A DNA stretch of 64,000 bases from [Empedobacter] haloabium (GCA_008011715.2 CP136508.1:1922001-1986000), one strand, 5' to 3'. Counted from the first letter of the stretch, positions 8,630 to 18,142 are shown. Numbers and translations are program-made. The notes: generated from the sequence alone by a model not told the origin.

Positions 8630-8654
8630 GGTCCCGCCTGCGCCGCGCGGGACC
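8630..8654. other. Hairpin in the leader of the TonB-receptor gene
   Basis: GGTCCCGC (8630-8637) pairs with GCGGGACC (8647-8654) around a nine-base loop, about 90 bases upstream of the GTG start. There is no T-run, so it is not an obvious intrinsic terminator. It could be an attenuator-like structure. The rest of the 8467-8743 spacer shows nothing recognisable. Confidence 0.4.
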
Positions 8655-8743
8655 GTTTCCGATCCACCTTGACGTAGTCGCGCTCCCTGCCGGGGCAGGG
8701 CGCCGCTTTGCCATACATCCCATAAAAACAGAAGAGGAATCAC

Positions 8744-11077
8744 GTGCGTCACACCAACCAACGGGCCTGGCCCACCCTGAACGCGGCGGCACTGGCCGTG
8801 CTGGCGACTTTGCCGGGCTGGGCGCAAGCCACCGACAACGCCATCGCGGCCGCACCCGCCGCCATTGCCAGCACGGCGGCGGCCGACATCGACACCATCG
8901 GCGCCGTCCAGACGGTGCTGGTGACCACGCGCCGCCGCGTCGAAAGCTCGCAGAACGTGCCCACGCCGATGACGGTGCTGGGCGACGATGCCCTCGACGG
9001 CAACCGCCTGTACCGCGTGCAGGAACTGCAGCAGCTGCTGCCCAGCACGACGATCAACTACGTGCACGCGCGCCAGATGAGCTTTGCCGTGCGCGGGCTC
9101 GGCAACAATCCGGCCAGCGACGGCCTGGAAGGCTCGGTCGGCATCTACCTCGACAACGTCTACCTGGCGCGCCCCGGTATGGCCGCCTTCGACGCGCTCG
9201 ACCTGCAGCAGCTGGAACTGCTGCGCGGCCCGCAGGGCACCCTGTTCGGCAAGAACACGACGGCCGGCGTGCTCAATATCGCCACCAAGAAGCCCAGCTT
9301 CACGCCGGAGCGCAGTGTCGAGCTGGCGGCCGGCCGCTTCGGCTACGGCCAGGGCAAGCTGGTGCTGTCCGGACCGTTGACGGAGACGCTGGCGGCGCGC
9401 CTGTCCGCCTACAAGACGCACGACGACGGTTACATCACCAACCGCCACAACGGCGACAAGGTGCAGGGCGGCGACCGCCAGGGCGTGCGTGCACAGACGC
9501 TGTATGCGCCGGGCCAGGCGTTCAACCTGCGCGTCATCGCCGACTACAACGAGGAGCATTCCAATAACGGTACCCTGGTGTTCTACAGCGCCGGGCCGTC
9601 CGGCCGCGCCATCGCGCAGGCGCGGCTGGTAGGCGCCTCGCCGGTGCTGGACCCGAACGAACGGGCCGTGGACCTGGACAGCGGCTCCTCCGTCACCGTG
9701 CACCAGGGCGGCATCTCGGCCGAAGCCAACTGGACGCTCGCGGACGACACGCGCCTGACCGCCATCTCGGCCTGGCGCTACTGGAATTTCACGCCGCATA
9801 ACGAGGACGGCCTGCCGGTGCCGATCACGCTGGACGTCGGCGCCTCCGCCCGCCACAAGCAGTTCTCGCAGGAGCTGCGCTGGGCCACGCCGGCCGGGCG
9901 GCCGGTCGAATCGGTGTTCGGCGCCTATTACTACTACCAGGAGCTGGACAACAACTCCTTCACCCGCAACGGCCCGCTGGCCGACATCTACAACGGCAAC
10001 CCGGCCGGCGCCTGGGCCAACGTCGCCAGCGACGCGCCGGGCCGCCTGCGCGTCAACAGCTATGCGCTGTTTGCCCAGTCCACCTGGCATGCGACGCCGC
10101 TGCTGGACCTGACCGCCGGCATACGGGCCAGCTACGAGGACAAGTGGGCGCGCGTGGTGCGCACGGCGCCCACGGGTGGCGCGGCCGTCACCGGCGCCGC
10201 GCTGGCCGCGCGCAACGGCCGCTTCGGCGCGTTCGATTCGGCCGACCTGACCTTGACGCAAGCCAGTCCGACAGCGCTGCTGTCGGCCGGCTACAAGGCC
10301 GCGCGCGACGTGCTGCTGTATGCCAGCGTGTCGCACGGCGAGAAGTCCGGCGGCATCAACCTGGCGGTGCCGGGCAGCGGCAGCGGCGGCGTCGCGTCGA
10401 TGCTGGTCGGCGCCGAGCGCGCCAACGCGCTGGAGCTGGGTGTGAAGAGCACCTTGCTGGGCAACCGCCTGCAACTGAACGGCAACCTGTTCGCAACCGT
10501 GGTGCATGGCTACCAGAGCAATGCGTATGACCCGGTCGCGCGCAGCTCCTATTTGACCAACGCGGGCGACGTGCGCACCCGCGGCGTCGAGGTCGAAGCC
10601 ATCGCCACGCCGGTGCGCGGCCTGACGATCCGCGCCAACGGCGCGTTCAACGACGCCAGCTACCTGAAATACACCAACGCGCCGTGCGCGCCGGAGCGCG
10701 CCGGCACGTTCTGCGACCTGTCCGGCCGCAATGCCCTCGTCAACGCGCCGCGCTGGACCGGCAACGTCGCGGTGCAATACGGCCAGCTCGTCGCCGCCGG
10801 CCTGCAGGGCTACGTCAACGCCAACTGCGCCTACCGCGCCAGCACCTACGGCACGCTGGACGCCTCCGAGTACGCGCGCATCCCGGCCTATGGCGTCACC
10901 AATGCCTCGCTCGGAGTACGCACGACGAACGGCGCCGCGTGGGACGTGTCGCTGTGGGTGCGCAACGCCTTCGACAAGCAGTACTACACCAGCCTGTGGA
11001 ACAGCGGTTTCGGTTCCTACAACGCCGTCATCGGCACCCCCCGGACCGTGGGTATCACGGGCCGCCACGACTTCTGA
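8744..11077 (+). CDS. TonB-dependent outer-membrane receptor
   Basis: Outer-membrane 22-strand beta-barrel with an N-terminal plug, energised by TonB/ExbBD for uptake of a scarce ligand. Start GTG at 8744 has AGAGGA at five bases. The 777-residue precursor has a signal peptide ending near AQA (about 26-28). The plug begins around VLVTTRRRVESSQNVPTPM (near 56) and contains LEGSVGIYLDNVYLAR and LLRGPQGTLFGKNTTAGVLN. The barrel ends in GITGRHDF with the terminal Phe needed for insertion. The profile resembles receptors annotated for siderophores or organic sulfonates. The sulfatase 12 bases downstream suggests a sulfated organic ligand; this is inference. Confidence 0.93.
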   Translation: MRHTNQRAWPTLNAAALAVLATLPGWAQATDNAIAAAPAAIASTAAADIDTIGAVQTVLVTTRRRVESSQNVPTPMTVLGDDALDGNRLYRVQELQQLLPSTTINYVHARQMSFAVRGLGNNPASDGLEGSVGIYLDNVYLARPGMAAFDALDLQQLELLRGPQGTLFGKNTTAGVLNIATKKPSFTPERSVELAAGRFGYGQGKLVLSGPLTETLAARLSAYKTHDDGYITNRHNGDKVQGGDRQGVRAQTLYAPGQAFNLRVIADYNEEHSNNGTLVFYSAGPSGRAIAQARLVGASPVLDPNERAVDLDSGSSVTVHQGGISAEANWTLADDTRLTAISAWRYWNFTPHNEDGLPVPITLDVGASARHKQFSQELRWATPAGRPVESVFGAYYYYQELDNNSFTRNGPLADIYNGNPAGAWANVASDAPGRLRVNSYALFAQSTWHATPLLDLTAGIRASYEDKWARVVRTAPTGGAAVTGAALAARNGRFGAFDSADLTLTQASPTALLSAGYKAARDVLLYASVSHGEKSGGINLAVPGSGSGGVASMLVGAERANALELGVKSTLLGNRLQLNGNLFATVVHGYQSNAYDPVARSSYLTNAGDVRTRGVEVEAIATPVRGLTIRANGAFNDASYLKYTNAPCAPERAGTFCDLSGRNALVNAPRWTGNVAVQYGQLVAAGLQGYVNANCAYRASTYGTLDASEYARIPAYGVTNASLGVRTTNGAAWDVSLWVRNAFDKQYYTSLWNSGFGSYNAVIGTPRTVGITGRHDF

Positions 11078-11089
11078 AAGGAGAGAGCA

Positions 11090-12514
11090 ATGAGCCAACC
11101 GATCGACCGCAAGCGCCGCGCCGTGTTCAAGGGACTGTCCACCCTGGCGCTGGCGCCACTCGTCACGCCGCAAGCGGGTCATGCCGCCGACATCCGTGAC
11201 AAGGGCCAGCCCAACATCCTGTTCATCCTGGCCGACGACCTGGGTTACGCCGACCTGTCGGTGTACGGCAACCGCGACTTCAAGACGCCCAACCTCGATC
11301 GCCTGGCGGCGCAGGGTGCGCGTTTCACGCAGGCGTATTCGAATTCCGCGGTCTGCTCGGCCACCCGCTTCGGCCTGATCACGGGGCGCTACCAGTACCG
11401 CCTGCGCGGCGGCCTGGAAGAGCCGATCGCGGGCGCCTCCGATACCATCGGCCTGCCGCCCGACCATCCGACCCTGCCGTCGCTGCTGAAGGCAGCCGGC
11501 TACCGCACCGCGCTGTTCGGCAAGTGGCACCTGGGATCGCTGCCGAACTTCGGTCCCCTGAAGAGCGGCTACAACACCTTCTACGGCAACTACGGCGGCG
11601 GCATCGACTACTTCACGCACAAGGCCGGCTCGGGGCCGAACGCACGGGGCGACCTGTACGAAGGCGAGGTGGCGGTCGAGGAGTTGGGCTATTACACCGA
11701 CCTGCTGGGCGACAAGGCGGCCGCTTACATCCGCAAGCAAAGGAAAGGCCAGCCATTCCTGCTGTCGCTGCATTACACGGCGCCGCACTGGCCGTGGGAA
11801 GGCCCGCAGGACGAGGAGGTGTCGCGCCAGATCGACAACATCTTCCACTACGACGGCGGCAACCTGGCGACCTACGCCAAGATGGTGACGGCGCTGGATG
11901 CCTCGATCGGCCGCGTGCTGAAGGCGCTCGAGCAGCAGGGCCTGGCCGAGAACACCATCGTCGTCTTCAGCAGCGACAACGGCGGCGAGCGCTTCTCGCA
12001 GACCTGGCCGTTCACGGGCCAGAAGACGGAGCTGCTGGAAGGCGGCATCCGCGTACCGGCCATCGTGCGCTGGCCCGCGCGCATCAAGCCGAACCAGGTC
12101 AGCTCGCAAGTCGCGATCAGCATGGACTGGCTGCCGACCCTGCTGGCGGCGGCCGGCACCGCGCCTGCCGCCTCGCACCCCAGCGACGGCATCAACCTGC
12201 TGCCGGTGCTGGCCGGCGGCGCCGCGCCTGTCGAGCGCACGCTGTTCTGGCGCTACAAGGCCAACGCGCAGAAGGCGGTGCGCTCGGGCGACTGGAAATA
12301 CCTGAAGCTGAACGAGAACGAGTTCCTGTTCAACCTCGCGCAGGACCAGCGCGAGCGGGCCAACCTGGCCGCGAAGCACCCGGACAAGCTGGCCGAGCTG
12401 AAAGGGCAGTGGGAAGCCTGGAATGCCGGCATGCTGCCGATCACGCCGGACGTGCGCACGCATGGCGTGTCCGGCAAGGTGCAGGCCGACCGCTACGGCC
12501 CGCAACTGGACTGA
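11090..12514 (+). CDS. Exported sulfatase (formylglycine-dependent, Tat signal)
   Basis: Hydrolyses sulfate esters. The 474-residue protein opens with a twin-arginine-like signal (DRKRRAVFKGLSTLALAP), cut near GHA at about residue 32. The metal-binding ILADDLGYADLSVYGN has Asp49/Asp50. The formylglycine motif is CSATR (Cys89 to Arg93), followed by FGLITGRY. It is a C-x-A-x-R variant of the usual C-x-P-S-R. Later motifs are GKWHLG, TAPHWPW and FSSDNGG. It has GAAAGGAGAGAG before the ATG and follows the TonB receptor at 12 bases, so they form an operon in which the receptor may import what the periplasmic enzyme desulfates. No anaerobic-type maturase lies nearby, so maturation would need a sulfatase-modifying factor elsewhere. 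Confidence 0.93.
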   Translation: MSQPIDRKRRAVFKGLSTLALAPLVTPQAGHAADIRDKGQPNILFILADDLGYADLSVYGNRDFKTPNLDRLAAQGARFTQAYSNSAVCSATRFGLITGRYQYRLRGGLEEPIAGASDTIGLPPDHPTLPSLLKAAGYRTALFGKWHLGSLPNFGPLKSGYNTFYGNYGGGIDYFTHKAGSGPNARGDLYEGEVAVEELGYYTDLLGDKAAAYIRKQRKGQPFLLSLHYTAPHWPWEGPQDEEVSRQIDNIFHYDGGNLATYAKMVTALDASIGRVLKALEQQGLAENTIVVFSSDNGGERFSQTWPFTGQKTELLEGGIRVPAIVRWPARIKPNQVSSQVAISMDWLPTLLAAAGTAPAASHPSDGINLLPVLAGGAAPVERTLFWRYKANAQKAVRSGDWKYLKLNENEFLFNLAQDQRERANLAAKHPDKLAELKGQWEAWNAGMLPITPDVRTHGVSGKVQADRYGPQLD

Positions 12515-12533
12515 CGGCTCCTGTAGCGCCGAG

Positions 12534-12576
12534 GCCGTGTCCCACCGCGGGGTCAGTCACCGAAATGGGACACGGC
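12534..12576. repeat. Palindrome of the CGTGTCCCACC family between convergent genes
   Basis: GCCGTGTCCCA (12534-12544) and TGGGACACGGC (12566-12576) are perfect 11-base arms around a 21-base centre that reads CCGCGGGGTCAGTCACCGAAA. It occupies almost the entire spacer between the convergent sulfatase and metallo-hydrolase genes and could terminate both. A second, longer family member lies at 14655-14699. Confidence 0.85.
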
Positions 12577-12580
12577 TTCG

Positions 12581-13579
12581 TCAGTTCGCGGCCGTGCCGC
12601 TTCCCGCCGCCTGCGCGCGCGGCGCCAGGGCGCTGTAGCGCAGCGGCAGCCAGTCGTACCCGCCGCCCTGCGCGCGCACGTAGCCGATACCGGGGAAACC
12701 GATGTGGGCGGCGGCCACCAGGTAGCCACGCGCGGCGGCGTCGGCAAACACCGCCCGGCGCCGCGCCGCCGCCGCGCGGCTGTCGACGTCGAAGCGTATC
12801 GTCACGCCCGGCTCCGGGAACTGCACGTCTTCGGCATGCAGCAGGTCGCCCCAGAAGCGCAGCTCCTGGCCGGCGCTCTTGAGCACATAGATCGTGTGGC
12901 CGGGCGTGTGCCCGGTCGCGGGAGCGGCGGACAGCCCGGGCAGCAGTTCCGTGGCCCCGTCGAACGGCTTGACCCGGCCGGCCGCGAGGTAGGGCGCGAA
13001 CTGCGCCGCCGCTTCGTCGAAATTGCGCTGCTGGCCGGGCGCCGCCGTTGCCTTGTTGGCCGGGTTCAGCCAGAACCCGGCATCGCGGCGGTGGACGTGG
13101 ATGGTCGCGTTGGGGAACAGCATGCGGCCCGCTTGCGCCAGTCCTCCCGAGTGGTCGCCGTGGATATGCGTGAGCAGCACGGCGTCGATGTCGTCGGCGC
13201 GATAGCCGGCCGCGCGGATGCTGTCCTGCAGACGGCCGGCGCCCGCCCCGAACAGCGCCCCGGCGCCTGTGTCCACCAGCACCAGGTGCGTGCCCGTATT
13301 GACGAGGAAGGCGTTGATCGAGGTCTCGACCCGCGTGCCCAGATGGCTGCGCGCCAGCCGGGCGGCGACGCGCACCGGCGTCGTCCGCGTGAGCAACTGG
13401 TCCAGCGGAATCGTCACCGTGCCGTCGGACAGCGCCGTCACTTCGGCGTCGCCCACCATGGCGCGGTACCAGCCGGGGGCCTGCGCGCGCTGCTGCGGCG
13501 CGGCCGCCTGCGCGGCCGGCAGCAAGGCCGGGCCGCCCGCCAGCAGCAGGGCGGCCAGGATCGTGGGAAGTGTCTTCAT
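12581..13579 (-). CDS. Secreted metallo-beta-lactamase-fold hydrolase
   Basis: A 332-residue exported protein. The start at 13579 gives a signal peptide (MKTLPTILAALLLAGG, cleavage near AQA about residue 25). An alternative upstream start would place 43 non-conserved residues before it. The metal site is THIHGDHSGG (His138, His140, Asp142, His143), with a later GHTPGHT and a final AAHIGFPG. The family includes lactonases, hydrolases and beta-lactamases, and the substrate cannot be read from sequence. It is divergent from a LysR-type regulator 121 bp away, the usual layout when the regulator controls the hydrolase. Confidence 0.9.
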   Translation of the reverse strand: MKTLPTILAALLLAGGPALLPAAQAAAPQQRAQAPGWYRAMVGDAEVTALSDGTVTIPLDQLLTRTTPVRVAARLARSHLGTRVETSINAFLVNTGTHLVLVDTGAGALFGAGAGRLQDSIRAAGYRADDIDAVLLTHIHGDHSGGLAQAGRMLFPNATIHVHRRDAGFWLNPANKATAAPGQQRNFDEAAAQFAPYLAAGRVKPFDGATELLPGLSAAPATGHTPGHTIYVLKSAGQELRFWGDLLHAEDVQFPEPGVTIRFDVDSRAAAARRRAVFADAAARGYLVAAAHIGFPGIGYVRAQGGGYDWLPLRYSALAPRAQAAGSGTAAN

Positions 13580-13645
13580 GTGGGTCTCCAATTGCGCAGG
13601 TGCCCGATGCACCCGATCGACGCGGATGATGAGGTCCGCCGCCTT

Positions 13646-13682
13646 ATCGATCAAATCGATTGTTATAATTTTCGATATCGAA
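13646..13682. promoter_or_regulatory. Candidate LysR-type operator region
   Basis: The spacer between the divergent hydrolase and regulator genes contains ATCGA-TCAAA-TCGAT (13646-13660) and the perfect 12-base palindrome TTCGATATCGAA (13671-13682), with TATAAT at 13664-13669 between them. Paired dyads over a promoter in a divergent spacer are what a LysR autoregulator would use. Confidence 0.6.
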
Positions 13683-13700
13683 AGCGATGATGGAGAGAGC

Positions 13701-14630
13701 GTGATCAACGAACGTCAATTGCGCCATGTGGACCTGAACCTGCTGGTGACGTTCCTCGTGTTGATGCGTGAGCGCAGCGTGTCGCGCGCCGCGGCCTGCC
13801 TGTTCATCGGCCAGCCCGCGGCCAGCGCGGCGCTGGCGCGGCTGCGCGAACAGTTCGGCGACGAGCTGCTGGTGCGCACCGCGGCGGGCATGGTGCCGAC
13901 GCAGCGCGCACTGGCGCTGGAGGCCGCGCTGTCACCATTGGTCGCGCAGATGCAGGCGAGCTTGTTCGCCGCGAGCGGCTTCGATCCGGCCAGCGCGCAA
14001 CATACGTTCACCCTGGGCATGCCGGACTGGGTCGAGATCTGGCTGCTGCCACGCCTGTTCGAGCGCGTGCGCACGCAGGCGCCGGGCATCCGCCTGGCCA
14101 TCAAGGCCAGCGACCCGTTTTCGTTTACACGCATGCTGGAAGAGGATGCCATCGACGTCGCCGTCGGGCCGGCCGTGCAGGGGCCGCGCTGGCAGAAGAC
14201 ACGCGCGCTGCGTACCCTGGCGTTCCGCTGCCTGTACGATCGCCGCCGTACGGGTATCGCAGGCAAGCTGACGCTGGCCCGCTACCTGGCCCAGCCGCAC
14301 GTGCTGGTCAGCTACCGCGCCGTGTTCGACAGCGCCGCCGACGCGCTGCTGGCGGAGCAGGGCCTGCGCCGCGAGGTACTGCTGACGACGCCGCGCTTTG
14401 CCACACTGCCTGGCATCCTGCGCGGCAGCCGCGCCATCGCGACGGTGCCGGAAGTGCTGGCCGAACGGTGGGCTGACACCACGCTGGCCGCGGCGCCGGT
14501 GCCGTTCGCGCTGCCCGGTTTCGTGGCCATGGCCGCGTGGCATGCGCGGCGCGACAGCGATCCGGCGCTGGCTTGGCTGCTGGACCAGATCGAGGCGGCG
14601 GCGCAGGCGGAGCCCGGCGGGCGCGACTGA
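13701..14630 (+). CDS. LysR-family transcriptional regulator
   Basis: A 309-residue regulator. The GTG start at 13701 follows GGAGAGA at good spacing; the longer open frame upstream overlaps the divergent hydrolase gene and is not used. The N-terminal winged helix-turn-helix is textbook (HVDLNLLVTFLVLM, then SVSRAAACLFIGQPAASAAL and REQFGDELLVR). The effector domain shows LGMPDWVEIWLLP near residue 100, with the NodD/LinR-like spacing of LysR proteins that start HVDLNLL. It probably controls the divergent metallo-hydrolase and itself. It is followed by the long palindrome at 14655. Confidence 0.92.
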   Translation: MINERQLRHVDLNLLVTFLVLMRERSVSRAAACLFIGQPAASAALARLREQFGDELLVRTAAGMVPTQRALALEAALSPLVAQMQASLFAASGFDPASAQHTFTLGMPDWVEIWLLPRLFERVRTQAPGIRLAIKASDPFSFTRMLEEDAIDVAVGPAVQGPRWQKTRALRTLAFRCLYDRRRTGIAGKLTLARYLAQPHVLVSYRAVFDSAADALLAEQGLRREVLLTTPRFATLPGILRGSRAIATVPEVLAERWADTTLAAAPVPFALPGFVAMAAWHARRDSDPALAWLLDQIEAAAQAEPGGRD

Positions 14631-14654
14631 ACGCGCGCCCGGTAGTAATGTCGG

Positions 14655-14699
14655 GCTCGTGTCCCACCGCGGTGACTGACACCGCGGTGGGACACGAGC
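14655..14699. repeat. 45-base perfect palindrome (CGTGTCCCACC family)
   Basis: Arms 14655-14674 and 14680-14699 are perfect 20-base reverse complements around ACTGA; the arm reads GCTCGTGTCCCACCGCGGTG. It lies between convergent lysR and chemoreceptor genes. With the copy at 12534-12576 it brackets the hydrolase-lysR pair. Confidence 0.88.
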
Positions 14700-14702
14700 T
14701 CG

Positions 14703-16310
14703 TCAGGCGCTCAGGCGCGGCACCAAGGCGCGGCTCGCGCTCGCTGCCGGCGCGCCGCCCGCCACCGTAAATACCTTGACGACATCGGCCAGCCGCGTCG
14801 CCTGTTCCTGCATGGCGCTGGCGGCGGCCGAGGCCTGTTCGACCAGGGCGGCGTTCTGCTGCGTCACGTTGTCCATCTGCGTGATCGCCGCGTTGACCTG
14901 CTCGATGCCGGCACGTTGTTCCTCGCTGGCGCTGGAGATGTCGGCGATGATCGTACCGACGTCGCGGATGCTGCTGACCACCTGCTGCATCGTCGCGCCG
15001 GCCTGGTCGACCAGCGCCGTGCCGGCGTTGACCTTTTCGACCGAGTCGCCGATCAGTTCCTTGATCTCGCGGGCGGCGGCAGCGGCGCGCTGCGCCAGGT
15101 TGCGCACCTCGCCCGCCACGACGGCGAAGCCGCGGCCTTGTTCGCCGGCGCGCGCCGCTTCCACGGCGGCGTTCAACGCCAGGATATTGGTCTGAAAGGC
15201 GATGCCGTCGATGACCGTGATGATGTCGACGATGCGCTGCGCCGACGCGTTGATCTGCGCCATCGTCTGCACCACCTGGCCGACCACGGCGCCGCCCTGG
15301 GCCGCCACTTCGGTCGCGGCGCCCGCCATCTGGCTGGCCGTGCGGGCGTTATCGGCGTTCTGCTTGACGGTGGACGTCAGCTCCTCCATCGACGACGCGG
15401 TTTCCTCCAGCGCGCCGGCCTGCTGCTCGGTGCGGGCCGACAGGTCCAGGTTGCCGGTGGCGATCTCGCGCGAGGCAGTGGCGATCGTGTCGGTGCCTTC
15501 GCGTACTTGCGTGACGATGGCGGCCAGGCCGGCGTTCATGTCGCGCAGGGCGGCCATCAGGGCGCCCGTTTCGTCCTTCGAGCTGGCGTCGATGCGCGCC
15601 GTCAGGTCGCCGCCGGCGACGCGTTGCGCCAGGCTGACCGCCGCGCCCAGCGGGCGGGTAATGTTCTGCGACAGGATCCATGCCATCACGGCGGCGATCG
15701 CGGCGGCGAGCAGGCCACCGCCGATCAGCACCGTGGACGACTGCGATTGCAGCGCAGCCGCCTGGGCGGCACGCTCCTTCAACAGCGCCTCCTCGGTGCC
15801 GCCGATATCGGCCAGCAGGGCGCGCATCGCGTCCATCGCCGTCTTGCCCTTGCCCTGCTGTTCCAGCGCGACGACGCTGTCGATGGCTGCCGTGCCCGCG
15901 ATGACGGCGCGGCGCTGCGCCAGGGCCGGCTCGATGGCGTCGCGCAGCCACTGCTGCTGCGCCTGCTCCAGCTTGGTCAGGCGCTCCTGCTGGGCAGGAT
16001 TGTCCGAAGTCAGGCTGCGCGCGGCCGCCAGGTGCTCGGTGAACGTACGGCGGCCGTTGTTCAGCGGCTCCAGCGAAGCGTCGTTACCCGTCAGGGAAAA
16101 GCCGCGCTGGCCCGTCTCGATATTGACCAGGCTTTCCAGCATCGCCTTGGCCTGCGCCATGACCTGGTAGGTATGGATATTCATGTCGTTGGCCATGCCC
16201 AATGCCGCAAAATTGCGGTAGGCGATCACCACCATGATCAGCAATACAATAATTACCGCCGCGAAGCCGGCATATAAACGGGTACCGATCTTCAGATCAG
16301 CCAATTTCAT
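14703..16310 (-). CDS. Methyl-accepting chemotaxis protein with CHASE3-like sensor
   Basis: Inner-membrane chemoreceptor that signals to CheA/CheW. The 535 residues run as: TM1 (about 13-30), a periplasmic four-helix CHASE3-like domain (about 35-185, with [12 protein letters not shown]), TM2 (about 190-212), HAMP (about 213-265) and a cytoplasmic signalling domain. The hairpin tip [20 protein letters not shown] is intact, and flanking Q/E-rich helices hold methylation sites ([20 protein letters not shown] region). No CheR/CheB docking pentapeptide is present at the C terminus (it ends PRLSA). RBS AGGAGA precedes the ATG. No chemotaxis genes are adjacent, so it is an orphan receptor; the ligand is unknown. 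Confidence 0.95.
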   Translation of the reverse strand: MKLADLKIGTRLYAGFAAVIIVLLIMVVIAYRNFAALGMANDMNIHTYQVMAQAKAMLESLVNIETGQRGFSLTGNDASLEPLNNGRRTFTEHLAAARSLTSDNPAQQERLTKLEQAQQQWLRDAIEPALAQRRAVIAGTAAIDSVVALEQQGKGKTAMDAMRALLADIGGTEEALLKERAAQAAALQSQSSTVLIGGGLLAAAIAAVMAWILSQNITRPLGAAVSLAQRVAGGDLTARIDASSKDETGALMAALRDMNAGLAAIVTQVREGTDTIATASREIATGNLDLSARTEQQAGALEETASSMEELTSTVKQNADNARTASQMAGAATEVAAQGGAVVGQVVQTMAQINASAQRIVDIITVIDGIAFQTNILALNAAVEAARAGEQGRGFAVVAGEVRNLAQRAAAAAREIKELIGDSVEKVNAGTALVDQAGATMQQVVSSIRDVGTIIADISSASEEQRAGIEQVNAAITQMDNVTQQNAALVEQASAAASAMQEQATRLADVVKVFTVAGGAPAASASRALVPRLSA

Positions 16311-16717
16311 TCCTGTCTCCTGAGGGTGATATTCGATGGGCGGCCCGACGATTGAACGGCCGCCCTCTTGAAGATTAACGTAGATCAGCCGGCGTTTCGT
16401 TTATTCCACAGCGGGAACAGCGCGTTTCAAAGGCACGGTGTCGTATCCTTGCAAATATGTTGTATCAATGTCGAGACATTAATGCACGCCAATACCACTT
16501 GAGCGCATGCGCAAAGCGGTATTCACCATTTAACAAAATGTCCTGTTTTAAACAGGCGCAATGCCCGTGAGATTGCGCCGCCATTAGCGCGGCGGCTGAT
16601 GCAAAGCTGCAACTGGTATTAATTAGATTGAAATTATTAAAACCACTTGACTACCAGTTGCCGGGGCGCCATCGTATGGCGCCGTCCAACGCAGGCGGCT
16701 CACCCATCGGAGACATC
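16311..16717. other. Long spacer between divergent chemoreceptor and chitinase genes
   Basis: Comparatively AT-rich around 16440-16560 and 16615-16650. It contains TTGACT at 16648, a possible -35 for the chitinase, and short inverted repeats (for example GCGCCGCCATTAGCGCGGCG near 16576). I see no RNA gene and no coding frame with support. Confidence 0.5.
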
Positions 16718-18124
16718 ATGCAAAAACTGACGATCGTCGCGCCCTCGCTGGCGCTGTTGCTGGCCGCCTGTGGAGGCGGCGGCACGGAAACCCCCACGCC
16801 CGGCGCGCGTACCCTGGCTGGCGCCACGGTCGCCAGCTGCGCCGCCTGGAGCAGCGCCCAGGTCTATACGGCCGGCATGTGCGCCACCTACCAGGGCAAG
16901 CAGTACGAGGCCAAGTGGTGGAACCAGGGCAGCGCGCCGACGTCCGATCCCTACGGCCCATGGAAGTACGTCGGCGATGCGACCGGCACGCCGCCCGATC
17001 CCGACCCCACCACGCCGCCGCAGCCGGGCGGTGTGCCGACCAAGGCGCAGGCCGAGGCGCGTGAGGTACAGCTGACGGACAACGACTTCTTCAGGAAAGT
17101 GAAAGCCTCGGTGCGCACGCTCGACAACGCCGCCGTCGAAGCGGTGGTGCCGGGCCGCGCTGCCAATCCGGCCAATGTGCGCCGGGTCGAGCGGCTGCTG
17201 CCGGCCGCGAAGTGGGACTTCTATTTCCCCGCGCGCGAAGCCAGCTATACGTACACGCGCTTCCTGCAATCGGTGGCCAAGTTCCCGGCCGTGTGCGACG
17301 ACTACACGGACGGCCGCAACGCGGATGCCATCTGCCGGCATTCGCTGGCGACGATGTTCGCTCACTTCGCCCAGGAGACCGGTGACCACAATGCCAGCAT
17401 CCCGCTGCCGCAGTGGCGCCAGGGGCTGAAGTACCTGCGCGAGATGGGCTGCGACGAGAACGGCACCAATTGCGGCTACAACGCCGAGTGCGCCGACCCC
17501 GTGTTCAACCAGGTCTGGACCTGCGGGAAGAACGCCGACGGCAGCTACAAGAAATACTTCGGGCGCGGCGCCAAGCAGCTGTCGTACAACTATAACTACG
17601 GTCCGTTCTCGCAGGTGATGTACGACGGCGACCAGTCGGTGCTGCTGAAAAATCCCGACCTGGTGGCATCCACCTGGCTGAACCTGGCCTCGGCCACCTT
17701 CTTCTTCGTGTTCCCGCAGCCGCCGAAACCGTCGATGCTGCACGTGATCGACGGCACCTGGGTGCCGAATTCGGCCGACATCACGGCCGGCGCCGGCAAC
17801 AACTTCGCCACCACGATCATGATCATCAACGCCGAATGCGGCACCGGCACGGAAAAGGCGGCGGCGCAGAATCGCATCGACTACTACAAGCAATTCGCCG
17901 CGGACCTGGGCTGGAACACGGCCGGCGAGCAGCTCTCGTGCGCCACCATGCAGCGCTTCGGCCCGGCCAGCTCCGCCGCCTACCCGATCTACTGGGAGAA
18001 GAACTGGAACAGCGGCGGCGATTACCAGTGCCAGCTGGTCAGCTACCAGACGCCGTACAGCGCGCTGGTCAAGGGCAACTACGTCAAGTGCGTGGAGAAG
18101 AACTGGGGCGTGGCGCTGAAGTAA
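16718..18124 (+). CDS. Lipoprotein chitinase: chitin-binding module plus GH19 domain
   Basis: Cleaves beta-1,4 bonds of chitin. The 468-residue protein starts at ATG 16718 and has a lipobox LLAAC with Cys18, so it is probably tethered to the outer membrane. A CBM5/12-like module spans about 39-86 (WSSAQVYTAGMCATYQGKQY, then KWWNQG and PWKYVG). A Pro/Asp/Thr-rich linker (about 90-107) leads to a GH19 domain: the catalytic-acid segment FAHFAQETGDHN (Glu220), and the signature GRGAKQLSYNYNYG at 282-295. It has many Cys residues, as expected outside the cytoplasm. GH19 enzymes act on chitin or, in some phage-like forms, on peptidoglycan; the binding module favours chitin. Confidence 0.9.
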   Translation: MQKLTIVAPSLALLLAACGGGGTETPTPGARTLAGATVASCAAWSSAQVYTAGMCATYQGKQYEAKWWNQGSAPTSDPYGPWKYVGDATGTPPDPDPTTPPQPGGVPTKAQAEAREVQLTDNDFFRKVKASVRTLDNAAVEAVVPGRAANPANVRRVERLLPAAKWDFYFPAREASYTYTRFLQSVAKFPAVCDDYTDGRNADAICRHSLATMFAHFAQETGDHNASIPLPQWRQGLKYLREMGCDENGTNCGYNAECADPVFNQVWTCGKNADGSYKKYFGRGAKQLSYNYNYGPFSQVMYDGDQSVLLKNPDLVASTWLNLASATFFFVFPQPPKPSMLHVIDGTWVPNSADITAGAGNNFATTIMIINAECGTGTEKAAAQNRIDYYKQFAADLGWNTAGEQLSCATMQRFGPASSAAYPIYWEKNWNSGGDYQCQLVSYQTPYSALVKGNYVKCVEKNWGVALK

Positions 18125-18142
18125 GGGGCAGTCCCATGAGCG

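Noticed and set aside
8630..8654. Riboswitch in the TonB receptor leader
   Set aside because: Only one simple hairpin is visible; no cobalamin-box or other conserved riboswitch core was found, and the long leader alone is not evidence.
8597..12505. A 1302-codon open frame on the minus strand opposite the TonB receptor and sulfatase genes
   Set aside because: It is Arg/Gln/Ala/His-rich with no domain, and the plus strand carries two clear families with signal peptides. High-GC shadow frame.
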